This document shows, one piece after another, positions 9,090 to 18,564 of a DNA stretch of 64,000 nucleotides. The position numbers and the translations under genes are program-made. The first letter of the stretch is position 1; the number at the start of each line of letters is the position of its first letter. The notes below the pieces were generated by a model. The model saw nothing but the letters and a program-made list of their open reading frames with translations, had not been told where the DNA came from and searched no databases. Source of the stretch: CAYLHX01 sp964383675 (GTDB lineage Bacteria > Patescibacteriota > Gracilibacteria > UBA1369 > LOWO2-01-FULL-3); contig CAYLHX010000003.1 in the NCBI GenBank assembly GCA_964383675.1, positions 1-64,000 of the forward strand, read 5' to 3'.

Positions 9090-9713
9090 TTATTGGTAAT
9101 ATGCGTTTATCTGAACAGTAAAGGTAATAATATCCGATTCTCCTCCACCAAGGCCGCCGGTAGCTGTACCAAAGCTCAAACGTATGGAAGAAATATCCAT
9201 TAGTCTGATTTGGTCAAGTAACGATCCGGAATTTTCAATGGAATGCAGAAACTTTTCAAAGTTATCTGCCGAAGAGCTGATATTCATGGTAAAGGGCAAG
9301 AGCGAATATTTGTCGCTTTTTATCGGAGTTTGATACTGAATACTCGAAACTTCAAAGGGGCTGTTTGGCTTCGTTAAAGTCTTTTCAATCAGATCAAGCT
9401 GCCTGGTAAGATTGGTATAGTCATCGGTTTCAGGGAAAATAATCGCCAACTTGTCTTCAATTTCTTTGTTCAAACTCATAAATTCATCCTTCTTAGTATC
9501 ATACTCCGATTTTTCATCCGAAGCTTCTTTCTTCAAAGCCGCGACAAGTTCGGTGTTTCTCTCTACAACTTGTTTTACGAAAGAATACTCATTCCACTTT
9601 TGATAGCTAAAGAAACCCACAGCTATCGTTAAAACCAAACATAAAAGAGCGTATGCTTTTGTCTGCATTTTTTGTCTCTTTTGAACCAACATGTAATTTA
9701 TTTGTTTGGTCAT
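9090..9713 (-). CDS. PilO-like pilus assembly protein
   Basis: A 207-aa protein with one N-terminal transmembrane helix (about residues 20-38, ALLCLVLTIAVGFFSY), a coiled-coil stretch (about 45-95, Lys/Glu rich) and a C-terminal alpha/beta domain. This is the plan of PilO/PilN-type alignment proteins that link the inner-membrane platform to the periplasmic pilus. It lies between the 442-aa membrane protein and the ATPase with gaps of 1 and 5 nt, so one transcript is likely. Assignment rests on architecture and context, not strong motifs. Confidence 0.65.
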   Translation of the reverse strand: MTKQINYMLVQKRQKMQTKAYALLCLVLTIAVGFFSYQKWNEYSFVKQVVERNTELVAALKKEASDEKSEYDTKKDEFMSLNKEIEDKLAIIFPETDDYTNLTRQLDLIEKTLTKPNSPFEVSSIQYQTPIKSDKYSLLPFTMNISSSADNFEKFLHSIENSGSLLDQIRLMDISSIRLSFGTATGGLGGGESDIITFTVQINAYYQ

Positions 9714-9714
9714 T

Positions 9715-11043
9715 TTACAATTGATTTAATAGGTTTTTAAGCTCCTCTTCAGGGTCTCCAACCGTGGTGTTGGTCTGTAAAGTTTTTGTTTCACCGGTAA
9801 TTATGTCTTTAAGATCCAATGAAAGCCTCAAATTAGCCGTATAGCCGGTTTCCAAAGATCCGGATTTGGTAAAGGATCTCATCTCAGCGTTATCAAAAAG
9901 TTTTGAGCGATTTAATTCATCAATCAGATCGGAAATCATGGTGAAGTTGATGGTGTCAAAAAGCTTTGTTTCACCTACAATAGTAATTTTTTGCTGCTCA
10001 CTGTCGATGTCGTAACTGGTATAGCGAATACCACCAAGCAGCTCATAACTGCCGCTATTGTAGTACTTATCAACCGCGATTGTGCGTAGGTCAATTTCGT
10101 TCATGATATCCGACCAACGAATGCGGTTGGTTTTTATCTGCTGAATGATACTCAGGTCATTAACCGTTAAGTTGTTGACCTGCTTGATAAATTTGTAGAG
10201 ATCATTGTCGTCCATGTCATCAAAGTCGGCTGCCGCCAAAAGATTGTAAAGCTGTGCATTACCCACCAAATTGATGGCGTGCATGTAATTTTTGTATTCT
10301 CTTCGTGCCTCGGGATCGGAATTGTTGTTAAACTGATTGGCTTTATTTTGCAGTTCGGTGATCAACTTTTGTCGGAACATCTGTTCCATTTGCGCATCAT
10401 TTGACTCATCGGTTGTTAAAATTGCCGCTGCGTATTTTGAAGCGTAGTTCTCCAGAGCTCCAAAGTAGGCCTCGCGCAAAATAGGTTTTACATAAACCAT
10501 TTCATTTTCAGCCTTCTCCACGTCTTCGGGATTTGCGGTCTGGCTATGAAGAACATCGTAGTTCTGCACAAATGAATCGCCGTAATAGCTCAACTCATCC
10601 AGATGGGCCTTAACCTGCAGGATCTTTTGAACATTCATTTCAGTCTGCAGCTTGATAATCTGAGAATTTGAGGAAGATAGCTCTTTGGAGACATTAGTTA
10701 GACCTATCTTGGAAGTTACAAAATCAAGACTGGAGGTAAGTTGAGAAGAGAAAAAAGTGATCGAGGTAATACCTGCCACCAGAATAAAAACAAAAAATAT
10801 CTTCAATACTAAAAGCAACAAGCTTTTAGGCGGCTCAATATCCTGAAGTAAAGACATATCCAACTCGGGAGCCGCCTCCAAAATATTCCCTTCTTCTTCT
10901 TTCGTTTCGGTGGAGACGATGCCCTGTATCAGGTTAGAAGCGTTTTTGTCGGTGGTAAGGCCTTGATCCAAAGGATTTTCCAAACTTGGCTGCTCTTTCT
11001 CAGGCTTTGGTTGTGCATTTGGTAATGCCGTAGCGTCGGCCAT
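9715..11043 (-). CDS. Membrane-anchored pilus-associated protein of unknown family
   Basis: A 442-aa protein: a Pro/Gln-rich cytoplasmic tail (1-75), one transmembrane helix (about 78-100, LLLVLKIFFVFILVAGITS), then a long mostly helical extracytoplasmic domain and a C-terminal beta-rich domain (about 335-430). It is the first gene of the operon that continues with the PilO-like protein, ATPase and PilC, and may take the place of PilN/PilM. I do not recognise a named family. Confidence 0.65.
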   Translation of the reverse strand: MADATALPNAQPKPEKEQPSLENPLDQGLTTDKNASNLIQGIVSTETKEEEGNILEAAPELDMSLLQDIEPPKSLLLLVLKIFFVFILVAGITSITFFSSQLTSSLDFVTSKIGLTNVSKELSSSNSQIIKLQTEMNVQKILQVKAHLDELSYYGDSFVQNYDVLHSQTANPEDVEKAENEMVYVKPILREAYFGALENYASKYAAAILTTDESNDAQMEQMFRQKLITELQNKANQFNNNSDPEARREYKNYMHAINLVGNAQLYNLLAAADFDDMDDNDLYKFIKQVNNLTVNDLSIIQQIKTNRIRWSDIMNEIDLRTIAVDKYYNSGSYELLGGIRYTSYDIDSEQQKITIVGETKLFDTINFTMISDLIDELNRSKLFDNAEMRSFTKSGSLETGYTANLRLSLDLKDIITGETKTLQTNTTVGDPEEELKNLLNQL

Positions 11044-11110
11044 ATTTTGTTTTTATTTTTATTCTTTATATTTTACCAAATTTTCAAGGTTTCGTAAAGG
11101 CCCTAAAGCA

Positions 11111-11140
11111 AAAAGGACGTCTATTTCTAGACGCCCTTTT
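11111..11140 (-). terminator. Terminator after rplL
   Basis: A near-perfect inverted repeat: on the minus strand AAAAGGGCGTCTA, a GAAA tetraloop, TAGACGTCCTTTT, with a T-rich 3' arm. It ends the rplJ-rplL transcript and separates it from the pilus operon. Confidence 0.8.
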
Positions 11141-11161
11141 CCTATTTCCAAAGAAATTCGA

Positions 11162-11593
11162 TTATTGCAACTCAACAGTCGCACCAGCTTCTTCAAGCTT
11201 TTTCTTGATTTCTTCAGCCTCAGCCTTCTCAACACCTTCCTTAACCGGCTTTGGTGCTGCATCAACGATGTCTTTAGCCTCTTTAAGACCAAGACCTGTA
11301 AGTTCACGTACAACCTTGATAACAGCGATTTTTTGTCCACCAGCAGAAGCAAGAATAACATTTTTCTTACCACCACCAGCTTCCTCAGCACCGGCGTCAC
11401 CACCACCGGCAGCAGGAGCACCAGCCATCATCATTGGGGCGGCAGCGCTCACACCGAATTTTTCTTCTAGAGCCTTAACCAGGTTGGCAAGCTCAAGAAC
11501 TGGTAATTTTTCAACTAGTTCAAGGATTTTTTCAGCATCCTTACTTAGTTCGATAGAAGATTTCTCTTCTTGTGTTGTAGCTTCATCAGCCAT
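11162..11593 (-). CDS. rplL: 50S ribosomal protein L7/L12
   Basis: A 143-aa acidic protein with the L7/L12 plan: N-terminal dimerisation helices ([20 protein letters not shown]), an Ala/Gly-rich hinge (about residues 48-75, longer and more glycine-rich than in E. coli), and a C-terminal factor-binding domain containing [20 protein letters not shown]. It recruits translation GTPases to the ribosome stalk. It follows rplJ with a 26-nt gap and is followed by a terminator. Confidence 0.97.
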   Translation of the reverse strand: MADEATTQEEKSSIELSKDAEKILELVEKLPVLELANLVKALEEKFGVSAAAPMMMAGAPAAGGGDAGAEEAGGGKKNVILASAGGQKIAVIKVVRELTGLGLKEAKDIVDAAPKPVKEGVEKAEAEEIKKKLEEAGATVELQ

Positions 11594-11619
11594 GATATTT
11601 TGGGTTATAGATATAGTAA

Positions 11620-12156
11620 TTAAGCAGCCTGTTCTTTTTGCTCTTTAATTGCGTTAAGAGCGCGAACAAATCCTGCAAGTGTGTTGTTAAGTGCACCATG
11701 AAATCCTGAAATCGGTGACTTGAGTAGGTAAATAAATTTGGCAATAAGTTCTTCTTTTCCTGGCAATTGAGCCAATTCTTTTGTCATGGCAACGTCCAGA
11801 AGCTTTCCTTCGAAGAAAGCGCCTCTCAGCTTTAGATTTTGGTTTTTCTTTGCGAATTCATAAATAGTTTTTACCGCAGCCATCTCATCTTCCATGCTGA
11901 AAGCCGCACCAACGGGACCTTCCAATACTTCATTTGGAATATCCTGTTCGTAACCGGCATCTTTAGCGGCGATCTTGATCAAGGTTTTCTTTGCAATACT
12001 GAAAGCCGCACCTTTTTCTCTTAGTGTGTCTCGCAGTTTTTTCAGGTCCTTCACGGTAAGCCCCTGATAATCGGCGAAAACTATGGATTTAGCCTCCTTA
12101 AGCTGCACCGCGAGCTGCTTCACTATATCCTGTTTTTGTTCTTTTGTTAGAGCCAT
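11620..12156 (-). CDS. rplJ: 50S ribosomal protein L10
   Basis: A 178-aa protein beginning [19 protein letters not shown] with the L10 signature [19 protein letters not shown] and a C-terminal helix that binds L7/L12 dimers. It forms the base of the ribosomal stalk with rplL, the next gene. L10 normally represses its own operon by binding a leader RNA, and such a leader is visible upstream. Confidence 0.97.
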   Translation of the reverse strand: MALTKEQKQDIVKQLAVQLKEAKSIVFADYQGLTVKDLKKLRDTLREKGAAFSIAKKTLIKIAAKDAGYEQDIPNEVLEGPVGAAFSMEDEMAAVKTIYEFAKKNQNLKLRGAFFEGKLLDVAMTKELAQLPGKEELIAKFIYLLKSPISGFHGALNNTLAGFVRALNAIKEQKEQAA

Positions 12157-12212
12157 GCTATCAAAAATTAAAAAATCTCGATTGGTTTCGCAGACATCGA
12201 GATAAAAGAGCT

Positions 12213-12305
12213 CACTAATATATAGTGTTTTGCGCTGATTTTTTGTCTCGGCAGGTCTTATTTGGTTGCCTACTGTCTACGAACGGTTCGCACTATATAT
12301 TAGGA
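12213..12305 (-). promoter_or_regulatory. L10 leader RNA (autoregulatory)
   Basis: Upstream of rplJ the minus strand reads an 11-bp closing stem (AATATATAGTG at 12291-12301, CACTATATATT at 12217-12227) around a loop containing ACAGTAGGC and AAGACCTGCCGAGA. I recall these as the conserved core of bacterial L10 leaders, where the L10-L7/L12 complex binds. It lies about 60 nt before the rplJ start. An Rfam L10_leader covariance search would settle it. Confidence 0.75.
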
Positions 12306-12373
12306 ATAAGCGCTGAGTCAAGAAAAAAATCTAAAATTTGCTTAATCAAAATTTATTACCTAAACTTTTGAAG

Positions 12374-13297
12374 ATGAATCTATCCGAAGAAATTCAGGCA
12401 TTCTTGGGAAAAAGCGAAAAACCCTTAATCGTAGTTCTCGGACCTACGGCTTCCGGGAAAACGGCTCTTTCCGTGAAAATCGCTAAAAGCTTTTCCGGTG
12501 AGATAATTTCCACCGATTCTAGGCAGATCTATAAAGGCATGAGCATCGGCACCGATGCGGTTTCGTCCGATGAACAAGAGGGGATTCCTCATCATATGTT
12601 GTCCATTGTCGAGCCCGATCAGATTCTATCGGCCGCCGATTATGCCGTCCGGGCCAGGCAAATTATTGAGGAGATTTATAAAAGAGAACATTTGCCAATT
12701 TTGGCCGGAGGCACCGGCCTATACATAAGCTCAATAATAGAGAGTTATGATATCCCCCGCATCGCTCCAAACGCCGAGCTCCGGAAGAAACTGGAGCTAG
12801 AAGCGGCGGAAAAAGGCGCTCAATTTTTACATCAAAAGCTTAAAAAACTCGATCCGGAAGCGGCAGATTCTATTCATCCAAATAATATCAGATATGTTAT
12901 CAGGGCGATCGAGATCAATTTGGAAGGGGGGCGCAACAAGAAAGCGGAAATTCAAGATTCCCCCTATGATATTTTTATGATCGGAATCAAATGGCCACGC
13001 GAAGAGCTTTACGAAAGAATTGGCATGAGAGTGGATAGACAAATTGAGCGAGGTCTTTTAGAGGAGGTAAAGGGCTTGCTTGCTAAAGGTTACGAAGAGT
13101 CGTTGCCGGCCATGAGCTCTTTGGGGGTTAAGGAGATAATTCCTTATTTGAAGGGAGAAATGGAGCTTGCGGAGTGTCTGGAAATATTAAAACAAAACAC
13201 CCGACGTTACGCCAAAAGGCAAATGACATGGTTCCGGAGATATGATAATGTAAAATGGCTTTCACCTGAAGAACTTGAAAAATATCTCAACAACTAA
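12374..13297 (+). CDS. miaA: tRNA dimethylallyltransferase
   Basis: About 307 aa from the ATG at 12374 (an upstream TTG at 12338 is possible). The P-loop VLGPTASGKTALS and the substrate motif ISTDSRQIYKGMSIGTD are diagnostic, as are LAGGTGLYI and the C-terminal NTRRYAKRQMTWFRR tRNA-contacting segment. It transfers dimethylallyl to N6 of A37 in tRNAs reading UNN codons. Its stop directly abuts the mazG start (0-nt gap), so miaA, mazG and recJ form one operon. Confidence 0.95.
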   Translation: MNLSEEIQAFLGKSEKPLIVVLGPTASGKTALSVKIAKSFSGEIISTDSRQIYKGMSIGTDAVSSDEQEGIPHHMLSIVEPDQILSAADYAVRARQIIEEIYKREHLPILAGGTGLYISSIIESYDIPRIAPNAELRKKLELEAAEKGAQFLHQKLKKLDPEAADSIHPNNIRYVIRAIEINLEGGRNKKAEIQDSPYDIFMIGIKWPREELYERIGMRVDRQIERGLLEEVKGLLAKGYEESLPAMSSLGVKEIIPYLKGEMELAECLEILKQNTRRYAKRQMTWFRRYDNVKWLSPEELEKYLNN

Positions 13298-13690
13298 ATG
13301 AGCAAACCAAAAAAATCAATTCGCGACCTGAAAATACTGGCTGAAAAACTACGCTCCGAGACGGGTTGTCCCTGGGATAGGAAGCAGACTATTGCCAGCA
13401 TGCTGCAGTATATCGAAGAGGAAGTTGGCGAAGTGCGCCAGGCTATCGAGAACGGCGATCACGAAAATCTACGGGAAGAGCTCGGTGATGTGCTTTTCCA
13501 GATTGTAATGATCAGCCAGATTGCCAAAGAGCATAATTATTTCACTTTGGATGAAGTTGTCACGGATGTTTACAATAAAATAAGGTCCCGACACACCTGG
13601 GTTTTCGGCAAGGACAAGGCTAAAACTCCCGAAGAAGCTTTGGAGATGTGGCGTCGCAATAAAGAGGAAGAAAAACGTAAGAAACAGTAG
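13298..13690 (+). CDS. mazG: MazG-type nucleotide pyrophosphohydrolase
   Basis: A 130-aa single-domain MazG protein. The signature CPWDRKQT is followed by EEVGEVRQAI and ELGDVLFQIV, which supply the Glu/Asp residues that bind magnesium, and the conserved RHTWVFG lies near residue 90. Full MazG is about 260 aa; one domain is enough to hydrolyse (d)NTPs to monophosphates, so a house-cleaning role is likely. Translationally coupled to miaA and 3 nt from recJ. Confidence 0.9.
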   Translation: MSKPKKSIRDLKILAEKLRSETGCPWDRKQTIASMLQYIEEEVGEVRQAIENGDHENLREELGDVLFQIVMISQIAKEHNYFTLDEVVTDVYNKIRSRHTWVFGKDKAKTPEEALEMWRRNKEEEKRKKQ

Positions 13691-13693
13691 TCT

Positions 13694-15352
13694 ATGTCAG
13701 TTCTAGGAAAAAAATGGTTTATTAAAAACCAAACTTCAGGCCTAAGCGCCTATGAAAAGTTATTGGAAAATCGTAAAGATATTGAGCTTAATGCCGAAGC
13801 TTTTCATGATCCGCACCTTTTTGGCGACATGTCCAAAGTTGTTGAGCGCATCGAAAAGGCCATGCAAAACAACGAGAGAATAATGATTTTCGGCGATTAC
13901 GATGTTGACGGCATCACCTCAACCGCCATACTGTTTTCGATCTTGAACAGGCTTAAAGCCAACGTATCCTATCGTTTGCCTCACCGGGTAAATGATGGTT
14001 ACGGGCTTTCCCAAAAATTTATCGATGAATTCAGAGATAAGGATGTGCAGCTGGTGATTACGGTGGATTGCGGAATTTCCTGTTTTCAGGAGGTTGAAAA
14101 AGCCAATGAGTATGGGATGGAAGTGATCATTACCGATCATCACAATATTCCTGAAAAAATTCCTAATGCTTATGCCATTTTACATCCCAAGCATGACCCC
14201 AATTATCCCTTCAAAGAATTGACCGGAGCCGGCGTGGCCTTAAAACTTGCTCATGCCCTAATTAAACACTTTTTTCCTCAAGAAGAAGAGGAGTTGGTCG
14301 CCCCCTTAATCGATCTGGCATCTTTAGGGACCGTCGCGGATCTTGGGCCGCTTACCGGAGAAAACCGCTATCTGGTGAAAAGAGGTCTTCAATCATTGAA
14401 CAACACCAAATGGTTGGGGATCAAGAAAATACTTCAGGCCGCCAACTTTCCCAGCAACAACGAGATTACCGCAACCACCATCGGTTTTCTGATAGCGCCT
14501 CGCATTAACGCCGCCGGACGCATTGGTGATCCTTATCTTGCGTTACACCTTTTACTACAGCAAGAAGCCAACGAAAAACTACACCAACTGGGCGACAAAC
14601 TGGAGGCCTTAAATAAAGAGAGGCAGCTCATGACAGAAGAGTCTATAAAGGAGGCGGAAGAATTTTTGCTAGACCAAAAGGAAATACCTTATATTATTGT
14701 GACCGAAAATCCTAATTGGCACGTTGGAGTACTGGGCTTAATCGCCTCCAAATTGGTGGAGAAATATTCTAGGCCGGCCATAGTAATGCAAGATTTAGGT
14801 GATGTTTTGGTGGCCTCGGCGCGCAGTCCGGAATTTTTTAATGTCATCGAGGCGATATCTGAATTTGGTGATTGTCTCAAAGGTTTTGGTGGGCATGCTC
14901 AGGCGGCCGGATTTAGTTTGAAAAAGGAGAATCTCGAGGATTTTAAGGAGAAAATCGGCAAATATGCTGAAGAAAGGTTAAAAAATCAGGATTTAAAACC
15001 TCTCTTGGAGATTGACTGCCAGATTGAAGGTTCTGAGGTGAATTTTGAGCTGCTTGAGAAGCTTGAGACACTGGCACCATTTGGAGTTGGAAATAGCAGG
15101 CCAACTCTACTGGTGAGAGGAGTCGAGCCACAGTTTATTGAACAAATCGGTCGGGACAGTTCTCATTTAAAATTCACTCTCGATCTGGGCGACAGTTCCT
15201 TTAAAGCGGTGGCCTTTAGAATGGGAACTTATGCCGAACATTTGAGGAAACACAACAAAATTGATTTGGTATTTCAGATTGAGAGCAATACCTGGAATAA
15301 TAAGACCTACCTTGAACTAAGGCCCCTAGACTTTGCTCCATCACAGGAGTAA
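13694..15352 (+). CDS. recJ: Single-stranded-DNA exonuclease RecJ
   Basis: A 552-aa DHH-family 5'-3' exonuclease. Motifs include FGDYDVDGITSTAILF (motif I), VDCGIS, ITDHH (motif III), LASLGTVADLGPL (motif IV), and the DHHA1 GGHAQAAGFS, followed by the C-terminal OB-like domain. Length and motif order match RecJ, which acts in recombination and mismatch repair. The gene ends the miaA operon. Confidence 0.95.
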   Translation: MSVLGKKWFIKNQTSGLSAYEKLLENRKDIELNAEAFHDPHLFGDMSKVVERIEKAMQNNERIMIFGDYDVDGITSTAILFSILNRLKANVSYRLPHRVNDGYGLSQKFIDEFRDKDVQLVITVDCGISCFQEVEKANEYGMEVIITDHHNIPEKIPNAYAILHPKHDPNYPFKELTGAGVALKLAHALIKHFFPQEEEELVAPLIDLASLGTVADLGPLTGENRYLVKRGLQSLNNTKWLGIKKILQAANFPSNNEITATTIGFLIAPRINAAGRIGDPYLALHLLLQQEANEKLHQLGDKLEALNKERQLMTEESIKEAEEFLLDQKEIPYIIVTENPNWHVGVLGLIASKLVEKYSRPAIVMQDLGDVLVASARSPEFFNVIEAISEFGDCLKGFGGHAQAAGFSLKKENLEDFKEKIGKYAEERLKNQDLKPLLEIDCQIEGSEVNFELLEKLETLAPFGVGNSRPTLLVRGVEPQFIEQIGRDSSHLKFTLDLGDSSFKAVAFRMGTYAEHLRKHNKIDLVFQIESNTWNNKTYLELRPLDFAPSQE

Positions 15353-15378
15353 AATTGAGAATATAATCCCCACATTCC

Positions 15379-16893
15379 ATGAAAAAACAGTTAAGCTTTT
15401 GGTTAACAATAATATTCTTTTTGATAGCCGTAACCGGTACCTCGCTGGCGCTTGACACTTCGAGCTGGTTTGAATATAACGGCCTTTCAACCACCCACTC
15501 TTATTCCGTAAAATTCCCCACCGACTGGAAAGTAAAAACCTTTGGTGATGATCTGCAGGGCTTCAGCCCAAAAGATGAAAACGAGGCGGTGTTTTTAACG
15601 ATTCAGGAATTCGAGGGGAAAACCTATACTCAAGCCATTAACTCCTATCTTGTCGGCAACAACAAGCTGGTGAACGTGGATGACAAGATCTTTTCAACCA
15701 ACTCTGATATGCTGGTTAAAGAGGCGGCTTACCATAATTCCGACGAAGGAAGGGATTTTGCGATTACTTTTATTAAGCGGGGTAGTTTGATTGTAGCTAT
15801 CACCAACCCCAACTTGGATGGCAATAGCGATTACCCCGTACCGTCAGAACATAATGAAATGGTGAAGGAGATTTTTAATTCTTTCCGCTTCACCGATAAC
15901 TGGCATCAATACATTGATTTTCAGGAAAAATACACTTTTGTGTTTCCAAAAAGTTTAAATTTGAACAGTCTGAGCGATGGTGTTGAACTCGTTGATGCCA
16001 AACAGCTAAATAGTACAATTTTTTCGCTTATTCACTATCCCGGCACTAAAATTTCCGAGGTGGCCGAAGAGGCTGAAGGTTATAGTGAAGAGTTAACTGA
16101 GGAGGCCAATATTCTCTTCCATGGTTTTAGCAAAGCCATCCGTGCGACCTATTATGACGAAGAGGCCGAAAAGGAATTAAATCGAATTTTTGTTGAACAA
16201 AACGGCAATAGCTACGGTATGACCGACATCAATATCGCCACCAACTTTCCACATCTGGACTACTATGATCAATATATAATTGAGATCCTGGAAAGCTTTG
16301 AGTTCTTTGATATTTCGGGAAACTACAGTAGTTATCTCTACTTCCCGGACGTTCGTGACGATCACGAAAATGCCCAGTCCATTAATTTTCTTACCAGCCA
16401 GAAAGTTGTCGCGGGTTATCCGGACGGCACCTTTAAGCCTGATGGAGAAATCAATCGCGCCGAATTAACCAAAATGATTGTGGCATCCGAACTTACACCC
16501 GATGCCAAGAAATATAAGGACTGTTTTCCCGATGTGAAAAATGAGTGGTTCGCACCTTTTGTCTGTTATGCCAAGGAGCAGGGCTGGGTCGCCGGCTATC
16601 CCGATGGCACTTTTAAACCTGAACAAAGCGTGAATCGCGCCGAGGCTTTGAAAATCATTTTCGAGGTGAGCTTTAACGGAAAAAATATTGACCAGAAAGC
16701 AAAAAACACCCTTCCACTGGATGTTGATACCGATGACTGGTACGCCAGCTACTTCATCTTTGGCGATAACAATAAACTGCTGGATAAACAGCACATTACC
16801 ACCGATAAAGACGGCTATTTTTACCATCCTTCCAAGAACATAACTCGAAAAGAGGTAGCCGAAACCATCTACCGTAGCATCATCTTCAACTAG
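15379..16893 (+). CDS. S-layer-homology (SLH) domain surface protein
   Basis: A 504-aa secreted protein. The N-terminus (KKQLSFWLTIIFFLIAVTG) is a signal peptide. Residues 35-310 form two related domains of unknown family, each containing a SFRFTDN- or SFEFF-type end; they resemble PsbP-like or lipoprotein sensor domains only loosely. The C-terminus carries three SLH repeats (about 320-504) with VAGYPDGTFKPDGEINRAE and a second copy, binding the cell-wall polymer. It starts 26 nt after recJ and could share its transcript. Confidence 0.88.
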   Translation: MKKQLSFWLTIIFFLIAVTGTSLALDTSSWFEYNGLSTTHSYSVKFPTDWKVKTFGDDLQGFSPKDENEAVFLTIQEFEGKTYTQAINSYLVGNNKLVNVDDKIFSTNSDMLVKEAAYHNSDEGRDFAITFIKRGSLIVAITNPNLDGNSDYPVPSEHNEMVKEIFNSFRFTDNWHQYIDFQEKYTFVFPKSLNLNSLSDGVELVDAKQLNSTIFSLIHYPGTKISEVAEEAEGYSEELTEEANILFHGFSKAIRATYYDEEAEKELNRIFVEQNGNSYGMTDINIATNFPHLDYYDQYIIEILESFEFFDISGNYSSYLYFPDVRDDHENAQSINFLTSQKVVAGYPDGTFKPDGEINRAELTKMIVASELTPDAKKYKDCFPDVKNEWFAPFVCYAKEQGWVAGYPDGTFKPEQSVNRAEALKIIFEVSFNGKNIDQKAKNTLPLDVDTDDWYASYFIFGDNNKLLDKQHITTDKDGYFYHPSKNITRKEVAETIYRSIIFN

Positions 16894-16944
16894 CAAAAGG
16901 CTTTTTGGTGTTATATACTGCTAGCCACTTTTGATTTTACTTCG

Positions 16945-16973
16945 TTGACATAGTGGAAAAAATGTTTTATAAT
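16945..16973 (+). promoter_or_regulatory. Consensus sigma-70 promoter of the DHH phosphoesterase gene
   Basis: TTGACA (16945-16950), a 17-nt spacer and TATAAT (16968-16973) match the consensus exactly, 25 nt before the ATG at 16999. It is one of the best promoters in the window and a useful reference for the others. Confidence 0.8.
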
Positions 16974-16998
16974 GTATAAATAGCATTTAGGTCATTCG

Positions 16999-18564
16999 AT
17001 GGGCAATAATAACACCACGCACAGACAAGTAATTGAACAAATCAAACGCAGCAAGAAGATTCTTGTATTGCCATCGGCTCCCCCGGATGGGGATTCGATA
17101 GGTAGTGCCATTGCGCTTTATTTGTCCTTAAGTAAGCTAGGCAAGGAAGTTACGGTTATTTGTACCGATCCGGTACCGGAAGTTTTACAGTTCCTGCCGA
17201 AAACTCGAATAATCGGTTCACAGATACATACCAGTAAAGATTTTATTATTACCTTGGACTGTTCGCAGGCCAAAGTAGATAATATTCAGCATGCTTTCGA
17301 GGACAATAAGGTCAACATCATTATCACTCCCAAAGAAGGTCAGTTTACTGAAACCGATGTGATTTTTGGTAAGGGTAAACTTAGCTATGACCTTATCATC
17401 ACCGTGGACTGTGCCGAACTGAAACAGCTGCGGGATTTTTACGAAAACAATTTAGAGCTCTTCCATCAGGTGCCGGTGGTAAATATTGATCACCACGTTT
17501 CCAATAACCATTTTGGACGTATAAACCACGTGGATATTATGTCCTCCTCCACCACAGAGCTGATTTTGCCGATTTTGGAAGATTTGGGCAAAGAACAAAA
17601 CATCGACCTTATCGATGAAGATATCGCCACACTTTTATTAACTGGTATTATTACCGATACAGGAAGTTTCCAGAATGCCAATACCACTCCCAGATCTTTT
17701 GCCAAGGCCGCCCAGCTTATTGCTTACGGAGCGCGTCAGCAGGAGATTATTCAACATATTTATAAAACAAAGCAGCTTAGTCAGCTGAAGCTTTGGGGTA
17801 GGGTGCTATCGAAAATTCAAACCGATGAGGTTCATCGGATTGTTTGGTCGGTGGTTAGTCAGCAAGACTTTAAAGATACCGAAAGCTCCGAAGAACAAAC
17901 CGGAGACATCATCGATGAGCTCATGACCAATGCACCCGGTGCCGAGGTGATTCTTCTAATAAAAGAAAGACAAGATAACACCATTTCGGTAAGTATAAGA
18001 ACTACCAGCCCCTCAATCGACTCTTCACAGATTGCCGAAGACTTTGGTGGTGGAGGACACACCCAGGCAGCCGGATTTCGCATATCCAGCATGAATTTGC
18101 GGGATGCCGAATATAAGATCATTGAATACGTGAAACAATTCCAACAAGATAGGTTGGGGCTTAACACCGAGAAAACCACTGATCAAACTGACCAAACTGA
18201 ACAGAGTGAAGAGATCATTAACGTTGAAGAGTTAATGAATCGTGTAAAGGAGGCGCAAAAGGCCGCAGATATGATGCCAAAAGCTGAAGATCAAGCCAGA
18301 TACGAAAAGATGGATGAGACAAAGCCGGAAGTGCCGCTAAGTGAAGATAGCGAAAATCTCGATTTCCCCAAGAAAAAGAAGAAGAGACGCCGCAAAAAAA
18401 AGAGTAACGGAGAATCAACGGCGGAGCAGCAAGATTTTTCACCAACAACACCTCCTACTGAAAACAGTACCCCAGCAGCCGAAGTTGAAATAGCCGCAGT
18501 TGAAGAAGAACCCTCCGATTCAGAAGAATCCTCTACCGATTATGGTTATCGTTTTGAGGATTAA
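16999..18564 (+). CDS. DHH-family phosphoesterase, NrnA-like, with charged C-terminal tail
   Basis: A 521-aa protein. Residues 1-385 are a DHH/DHHA1 phosphoesterase: PDGDSIGSAIAL (motif I), TVDCAE, NIDHHVSN (motif III), LLTGIITDTGSF, and C-terminal GGGGHTQAAGFR. Such enzymes degrade nanoRNA, pAp or cyclic dinucleotides. The DHH core is long because of an insertion around residues 75-130. Residues 390-521 are a low-complexity acidic tail with a KKKKKRRRKKK basic cluster that may bind nucleic acid. It is convergent with yebC, the stop codons overlapping by 4 nt. Confidence 0.88.
   Translation: MGNNNTTHRQVIEQIKRSKKILVLPSAPPDGDSIGSAIALYLSLSKLGKEVTVICTDPVPEVLQFLPKTRIIGSQIHTSKDFIITLDCSQAKVDNIQHAFEDNKVNIIITPKEGQFTETDVIFGKGKLSYDLIITVDCAELKQLRDFYENNLELFHQVPVVNIDHHVSNNHFGRINHVDIMSSSTTELILPILEDLGKEQNIDLIDEDIATLLLTGIITDTGSFQNANTTPRSFAKAAQLIAYGARQQEIIQHIYKTKQLSQLKLWGRVLSKIQTDEVHRIVWSVVSQQDFKDTESSEEQTGDIIDELMTNAPGAEVILLIKERQDNTISVSIRTTSPSIDSSQIAEDFGGGGHTQAAGFRISSMNLRDAEYKIIEYVKQFQQDRLGLNTEKTTDQTDQTEQSEEIINVEELMNRVKEAQKAADMMPKAEDQARYEKMDETKPEVPLSEDSENLDFPKKKKKRRRKKKSNGESTAEQQDFSPTTPPTENSTPAAEVEIAAVEEEPSDSEESSTDYGYRFED

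Noticed and set aside
11059..11421. Separate gene overlapping rplL in another frame
   Set aside because: Low-complexity Leu/Arg translation of the rplL sequence, and it spans the terminator.
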